From positions 620,001 to 684,000 of the forward strand of contig NZ_JAQGLB010000003.1 in NCBI RefSeq assembly GCF_027853965.1: 64,000 bases of DNA, given 5' to 3'. A program made the position numbers and the translations under genes. Below are positions 59,928 to 64,000 of the stretch, piece by piece; within the stretch, counting starts at the first letter, position 1; the number at the start of each line of letters is the position of its first letter. The notes below the pieces were generated by a model that was not told the DNA's origin, ran no database searches, and saw nothing but the letters and a program-made list of their open reading frames with translations. The DNA comes from Saccharopolyspora indica. Lineage in GTDB: Bacteria > Actinomycetota > Actinomycetes > Mycobacteriales > Pseudonocardiaceae.

Positions 59928-61580
59928 TCAGGAGACCTGCAACGCCCCCGCGTCGTGGGCGATCCGGCCGCCGACGACGGTCGCACCCACCGCCAACTCC
60001 CCGATCCGGTCCGGAGCAACGCTCAGCAGGTCGTCGCTGAGGACCGCGAAGTCCGCGAGCATGCCGCGCGCGAGGGTGCCCTTGATGTGCTCCTCGTGCA
60101 CGGCGTGGGCCGAGCCGATCGTGTAAGCGCGCAGCGCTTCCTCCGCCGTCACCGCTTCCTGCGGGCCGATCGGTGCGCCCGAGGCGGTGCGGCGGTTGAC
60201 CATGTCGTGGATGCTCAGCAGCGGGTCCTGCGCGACCACCGGAGCATCCGTGGAGCCCGGCAGCACCACACCCGCGTCCAGGAACGACCGCATCCGGTAG
60301 GCCAGCCGACTGCGCTCCGGGCCGAGGGCCGCCAGCAGCCCGTCCCCGATCTCCGACAGGAACCGCCCCTGCGGCACCGGGATCAGGCCCAGCGCCGCGA
60401 TCCGCGCCACCTGCTGCTCGCTGGTCACCGCGGCGTGCTCGATGCGGTGACGCACGTCCGCGCGCGGGTGCAGCCGCTGCGCCTCCTCGTAGGAGTCGAG
60501 CACGACGTCCAGGGCCGCGTCGCCGATCGCGTGCGTGGCGACCTGCCAACCGCAGCGGTGCGCTTCGAGGATGAAGCGGCGGATCTGCTCGCGCTCGAAC
60601 TGCAGCAGCCCGCTGTTGCCGGGGGTGTCGTGGTAGTCGCAGCACATCGCGGCGGACCGGCCGATCAGCGAACCGTCTGAGAGGATCTTCGTCGGCCCGA
60701 TGCGCAACCGCTCGTCGCCGAAACCGGTGCGCAGACCGAGGTCCAGGCCGTACCAGGTGTTGCCCGGTTCGAGCGCGCCGATCTCGCGCAGCGCGGTGAT
60801 GTAGGGCATCAGCGTCATCCGGACCCCGAGCGCACCGCGTTCCCGCGCCTGCATGAACGCGTCCAGGTCGGCGGGACCGTTGCCGATGCCGTCGGCAACA
60901 CCGATGCCCGGTTCGGTCACGCTGGTCAGCCCCACCGAGAGAGCGGCCTGCGACGCCGCTTCGATGTTGGCGATCCACTCCGCTGCCGGCTCGGGCCGCA
61001 GCACGCGCTCGACCAGCTGCATCGCGGTCTCCTGGAGCAGCCCTTCCGCGCGACCGCCCGCGTCGCGCACGACGCGCCCACCGGTCACCTCCGGCAGCGC
61101 CGCGAGGTCGGTGAATCCGGCGCGCGCGAAGGCTTCGGTGTTGGCCACGGCCATGTGGTGCGAGGTGTGCATCAACCAGACCGGCCGCCCACCGGCGACC
61201 CGGTCCAGCGCTTCGGCCGTCGGGTGGCCGCCGATCTTGTTCTGGTCGTAGCCCGAGCCGACGACCCAGGCACCGGCGGGCAGCGAGGCGGCCCGCCGCG
61301 CCACCACTTCGTAGAGCGCGTCCAGACTCGACGCGGCGGCGAAGGAGACGTCCAGTTCGCGGATCCCCTTGCCCATCAGGCTCAGGTGGTGGTGCGCGTC
61401 GTTGAAACCGGGCACCACCGGTGCACCGCCGAGATCGACGACGACATCGGCGTCGCACCCGTCCAGTTCCTCGTCCAGGCAGGCGATCCGCCCGTTGAGC
61501 ACGCCGATCCGGCTCGCCGCGGGGCGTTCCCGGTCGAGGGTGCTGAATCGTCCGTTGTGGAAGATGGCGTCGAGGCGCAA
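59928..61580 (-). CDS. Amidohydrolase, YtcJ/NfdA type
   Basis: 550 aa, TTG start at 61580 with AGGAG 10 bases upstream. Amidohydrolase_3 family: GGAPVVPGFNDAHHHLSLMG (first metal histidines), DGSLIGRSAAM, THAIGDAALDVVLD, HRIEHAAVTSEQQV and LPGSTDAPVV (catalytic Asp region). The family includes N-substituted formamide deformylases and other exo-amidases. It begins 6 bp after the MHS transporter stop, so it acts on a compound imported by it. An activity on N-acyl or cyclic amides is inferred. Confidence 0.9.
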   Translation of the reverse strand: MRLDAIFHNGRFSTLDRERPAASRIGVLNGRIACLDEELDGCDADVVVDLGGAPVVPGFNDAHHHLSLMGKGIRELDVSFAAASSLDALYEVVARRAASLPAGAWVVGSGYDQNKIGGHPTAEALDRVAGGRPVWLMHTSHHMAVANTEAFARAGFTDLAALPEVTGGRVVRDAGGRAEGLLQETAMQLVERVLRPEPAAEWIANIEAASQAALSVGLTSVTEPGIGVADGIGNGPADLDAFMQARERGALGVRMTLMPYITALREIGALEPGNTWYGLDLGLRTGFGDERLRIGPTKILSDGSLIGRSAAMCCDYHDTPGNSGLLQFEREQIRRFILEAHRCGWQVATHAIGDAALDVVLDSYEEAQRLHPRADVRHRIEHAAVTSEQQVARIAALGLIPVPQGRFLSEIGDGLLAALGPERSRLAYRMRSFLDAGVVLPGSTDAPVVAQDPLLSIHDMVNRRTASGAPIGPQEAVTAEEALRAYTIGSAHAVHEEHIKGTLARGMLADFAVLSDDLLSVAPDRIGELAVGATVVGGRIAHDAGALQVS

Positions 61581-61586
61581 GGTTCG

Positions 61587-62927
61587 TCAACTCCTGTTCG
61601 AGAGGACCCGGGCGGCCATCGCGGGCTCCCGACGGGCGGTGACCGCGGCGAGCGCCGCGACGCACCCCGTGGTGATCAGCAGCAGGACCGCGTAGAACCC
61701 GACCACCGGCCAGATCGAGCCGCTGGTGGTCAGCAGGAACTGGGCCACCAGCGGCGTCGTCCCGCCGATGAGCGTCGAGCACAGCTGGTAGGACAGCGAG
61801 ATCCCGGTGTAGCGGACTCGGGAGGTGAACGCGCGGGCGAGGAACCCCGCCAGCACCGCGTAGTACCCGGAGCCCGAGATCGTGGCCAGCGCGACGCCGA
61901 GGAAGACCAGGACCGGCTGCGTCGTGCCGATCAGCAGGAACATCGGCACGGCGACGGCGACCTGGACGAGCAGCGACCACACCATGAACCGGGCCTCGCC
62001 GACGCGCTCGGAGATCAGCGCCGCGATCGGCTGCCAGATGAACTGCACGACGGAGATCCCGAGCAGGACGTAGAGCATCGTCTGCCGGTCCATGCCCAGC
62101 TCGTTGGTGGTCCAGGACAGCACGAACGTGTTGGTGAAGTACGCGGCGGAGATGCCCATGATCGAGGCGCCGATGCCCAGCAGCACGCTGCGCCAGGCGG
62201 TGCGCAGCACCTCGGCGATCGGCAGCCGCACCACCTCGCCGCTGTCCTTGACGCGCTCGAACTCGCCGGACTCCTCGACCTTCATGCGGATCAGCAGGCC
62301 CACGAGGACGAGCACCCCGGACAGCAGGAACGGCACCCGCCAGCCCCACGCGGCGAACGCCGCGTCGTCCAGCGAACCCGCGGCGAGGAAGACCAGCGTG
62401 GCCAGGACCGCCCCAGCGGGAGAACCCTGCTGCACCAGCATCGCGAAGAACGACGCCCGCCCCTTGGGCGCGCTCTCCGCCGCCATCAGCACCGCGCCAC
62501 CCCACTCGCCGCCCACGGCGATGCCCTGGACGGCGCGCAGCAGCGCCAGCAGGAACGGTGCGGCGACCCCGATCTGCGCGTGGGTCGGCAGCACGCCGAT
62601 GAGGAACGTGGCCACGCCCATCATCAGCAGCGTGGTGATCAGCGTTCCCTTGCGGCCCATCCGGTCGCCGAAGTGGCCGAAGACGATGCCGCCGAGCGGC
62701 CGGGCGAGGAAGCCCACCCAGAACGTCGCGAAGGAGGCGAGCACGCCGGCGGCGGGCGAGGCGTCCGGGAAGAACAGCTTCCCGAAGACCAGCGCGGACG
62801 CCGTTCCGTAGATGTAGAAGTCGTACCACTCGATGGTGGTGCCGACGAACGACGCGATGCCCGCGCGGCGAGCCTGGCTCGACGCGCCGCGGAGCCCTTC
62901 CCGGGTAGCGGAGCTGGGGACGGTCAT
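61587..62927 (-). CDS. MHS-family MFS metabolite:H+ symporter; start displaced by a repeat
   Basis: 446 aa from ATG 62927. MHS motifs: SFVGTTIEWYDFYIYGTASALVFG, RPLGGIVFGHFGDRMGRKGTL and RAVQGIAVGGEWGGAVLMAAESA. It imports an organic acid or amide, probably the substrate of the co-transcribed amidohydrolase. Oddity: a 131-bp repeat lies directly upstream, flanked by copies of GGGACGGTCATG, whose complement holds the start codon. The old ribosome-binding site (GGAGG at 63075-63079) is now 148 bp away from this ATG. Translation now probably depends on coupling to the 48-aa leader (62924-63070) or on GGAGAGG inside the repeat, 11 bases from ATG. Confidence 0.9.
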   Translation of the reverse strand: MTVPSSATREGLRGASSQARRAGIASFVGTTIEWYDFYIYGTASALVFGKLFFPDASPAAGVLASFATFWVGFLARPLGGIVFGHFGDRMGRKGTLITTLLMMGVATFLIGVLPTHAQIGVAAPFLLALLRAVQGIAVGGEWGGAVLMAAESAPKGRASFFAMLVQQGSPAGAVLATLVFLAAGSLDDAAFAAWGWRVPFLLSGVLVLVGLLIRMKVEESGEFERVKDSGEVVRLPIAEVLRTAWRSVLLGIGASIMGISAAYFTNTFVLSWTTNELGMDRQTMLYVLLGISVVQFIWQPIAALISERVGEARFMVWSLLVQVAVAVPMFLLIGTTQPVLVFLGVALATISGSGYYAVLAGFLARAFTSRVRYTGISLSYQLCSTLIGGTTPLVAQFLLTTSGSIWPVVGFYAVLLLITTGCVAALAAVTARREPAMAARVLSNRS

Positions 62928-63071
62928 GCGCAGTGCCGCCTCTCCGCGATTTTCAGTGGTGGTTGCGTTCGGGAGTGATCTTGCGTTTTGGGGGTTTCTT
63001 GTGGCCGGGTTGCTTCACGGTCCCCTGAGGTGCAGTTGGGCAGGGCTGGGGTTGACACAGGGACGGTCATG
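62917..63071 (-). repeat. Inserted repeat element, copy B, before the MHS transporter gene
   Basis: 131 bp (62929-63059) between direct repeats GGGACGGTCATG (62917-62928 and 63060-63071). The shared part is 127 bp and about 82 percent identical to copy A; four extra bases (CACA) lie at the outer end. Orientation relative to the following gene is the same as in copy A. No inverted terminal repeats and no transposase. Confidence 0.8.
62924..63070 (-). CDS. 48-codon leader peptide created by the repeat
   Basis: The frame starts at the outer copy of the duplicated start codon (ATG 63070) behind a strong ribosome-binding site (GGAGGCCCC), reads MTVPVSTPALPNCTSGDREA ... KIAERRHCA and stops at TGA 62924-62926. 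This stop overlaps the transporter start (ATGA). The frame is the same one read in copy A as part of ChsH2 for its first half (STPxLxNxTSGDRxATxPQE). It probably serves to bring ribosomes to the transporter start. Confidence 0.6.
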   Translation of the reverse strand: MTVPVSTPALPNCTSGDREATRPQETPKTQDHSRTQPPLKIAERRHCA

Positions 63072-63174
63072 GGGCCTCCGGCGGAGAGCGGAAACTTCGG
63101 GCCGGGGCCCGGTCGGACAGCCACAGTTTGATTTCCGGGACCGATGCCGTCTAATACTTGATTCCTAGGATCGC

Positions 63175-63191
63175 GATGCCTCGGAGGCATC
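63175..63191. promoter_or_regulatory. Operator candidate for the LysR regulator
   Basis: GATGCCTC, one base, GAGGCATC: a perfect 17-bp palindrome 22 bp upstream of the LysR start and within the divergent region to the MHS-amidohydrolase operon. A -10-like TAATAC (63152-63157) lies just before it. Confidence 0.5.
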
Positions 63192-63213
63192 GCAGGTGTT
63201 CGGGAGGCCTACC

Positions 63214-64000
63214 GTGGAACTGCGGGTGCTGCGCTACTTCCTCGCCGTGGCCGAGACCGAATCGGTCACCGCCGCGGCCCGTCGGGTGCACGTCGCCCAG
63301 CCCTCCATCTCGCGGCAGCTGAGAGCTCTGGAGAAGGACCTCGGCGTCGCGCTGTTCACCCGCCGCGCCGGATCGCTGGCACTGAACGCCGCCGGTCGCC
63401 GCTTCCGCCCCATCGCCCAGGACCTGGTGCGCCGCGCCGAGCAGGCCGCCGAGACGATCGCGGCCGTGGGGCGGGGCGAGGAGGCCGCGCTCACCGTGGT
63501 CGCCGCCCCTTCGACCGTCGCGTACCTGCTCGCCCCGCTGATGGCGGGCGGGGGCGCGGCGCCGCTGCGCGATGCCATCCAAGAGGAGCCGAGCAAGGTC
63601 TTCGACACGCTGCTGCTCAGCGACGCCGACATCGGCATCTCGACCAACCCGGCCCCGGCACCGCTGGAATCGGCGTTCCTGGGCCGCGTCCCGGTCATCG
63701 CCCAGATCCCCGCCGGCCACCCCTGGGGCGGGCGCGACGCGATCACCCTCGCCGAACTGGTCACCGAACCGCTGATCGTGATGACCCGCGCCAACGCGGC
63801 CCGGCTGATCGTCGACGACGCGGTCAGCCGCGCGGGCATCGCCCCCGCCGGTGTCGCCGAAACCGGCTCCGCCGCCTTCGCCCAGGCCCTGGCCGCAGCG
63901 GGTCGCGGGGTCTGCCTGGTCACCGACCACGCGCGCTTCGGGCTCCACGAGCTGGTCGTGCGAGCACCCGACGGCCCGCTGACCGTGCCGCTGTACGCGG
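63214..64000 (+). CDS. LysR-family regulator (3' end outside the window)
   Basis: 262 codons are visible and the frame is open to the window end; normal length is about 290-300, so about 30 residues are missing. GTG 63214 follows GGGAGGCCTACC. The winged helix is MELRVLRYFLAVAETESVTAAARRVHVAQPSISRQLRALEKDLGVALFTR. The substrate domain (LTVVAAPSTVAYLLAPLM, VIAQIPAGHPWGGRDAI, GRGVCLVTD) is typical. It diverges from the MHS/amidohydrolase operon, its likely target. Confidence 0.93.
   Translation, partial: MELRVLRYFLAVAETESVTAAARRVHVAQPSISRQLRALEKDLGVALFTRRAGSLALNAAGRRFRPIAQDLVRRAEQAAETIAAVGRGEEAALTVVAAPSTVAYLLAPLMAGGGAAPLRDAIQEEPSKVFDTLLLSDADIGISTNPAPAPLESAFLGRVPVIAQIPAGHPWGGRDAITLAELVTEPLIVMTRANAARLIVDDAVSRAGIAPAGVAETGSAAFAQALAAAGRGVCLVTDHARFGLHELVVRAPDGPLTVPLYA

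Overview
The window is high-GC actinobacterial chromosome with strong G/C third-position bias, many GTG starts and several start codons that sit directly behind a -10 box. A helix-turn-helix/DUF397 pair, TIGR03086 and MmcQ/YjbR proteins, GlxA-type regulators and an igr-like steroid operon point to Pseudonocardiaceae. Saccharopolyspora is my best guess. This placement is inference from content, not from a marker gene. I found no rRNA, tRNA, CRISPR array, transposase, integrase or phage gene. The window looks like a catabolic and accessory stretch of the chromosome.

Layout. 1-6.5 kb: ROK regulator, Tat-exported PhoD phosphatase, secreted M14 carboxypeptidase, thioesterase. 6.5-11.3 kb: cysteine hydrolase, AlkD-like protein, then a CoA-transferase / HMG-CoA-lyase-like / IclR operon with a candidate operator, and a YjbR protein. 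11.4-16.1 kb: GntP permease, GlxA-type regulator and UxaA-type sugar-acid dehydratase. 16.1-19.4 kb: a Cys-type sulfatase overlapping the gene of its formylglycine-generating enzyme. 19.4-23.8 kb: two TetR/MFS efflux pairs back to back with clear palindromes. 23.8-31.2 kb: a 2-oxoacid dehydrogenase (fused E1 plus E2), divergent from a VOC / GntR / SDR operon and an MHS transporter. Perfect and near-perfect ATTGGATCCAAT sites lie between them.

31.2-43.3 kb: acyl-CoA and steroid-type catabolism. On the minus strand, OYE - FadD17-like ligase - acyl-CoA dehydrogenase - ChsH2 - acyl-CoA dehydrogenase - ChsH1 - Ltp2 - MaoC hydratase form one tightly overlapping operon. Its core order matches the mycobacterial igr operon for removing the last three-carbon part of a steroid side chain. 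An SDR and a second acyl-CoA ligase flank it, and two near-identical palindromes link the promoters. 43.3-50.6 kb: Lrp regulator with leucine-type dehydrogenase, helix-turn-helix/DUF397 pair, small unknown genes, ABC-F protein with TetR, and an AAC(2')-type acetyltransferase. 50.7-55.5 kb: a compact five-gene trans-4-hydroxyproline operon (three-subunit dehydrogenase, DapA-family deaminase, epimerase). 55.6-64 kb: DUF2855 protein, helix-turn-helix/cupin regulator, lactone-oxidase-like flavoenzyme with EutH-like transporter, amidohydrolase with MHS transporter, and a LysR gene cut by the window end.

The most unusual signal is a roughly 126-bp repeat present twice. Each copy lies at the 5' end of a minus-strand gene, in the same orientation relative to that gene, and is bounded by a perfect direct repeat of host sequence. 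In chsH2 it adds 42 codons in frame. In the MHS transporter it separates the ribosome-binding site from the gene, duplicates the start codon and leaves a 48-codon leader whose stop overlaps the downstream start. It behaves like an insertion element that keeps its target gene translatable.
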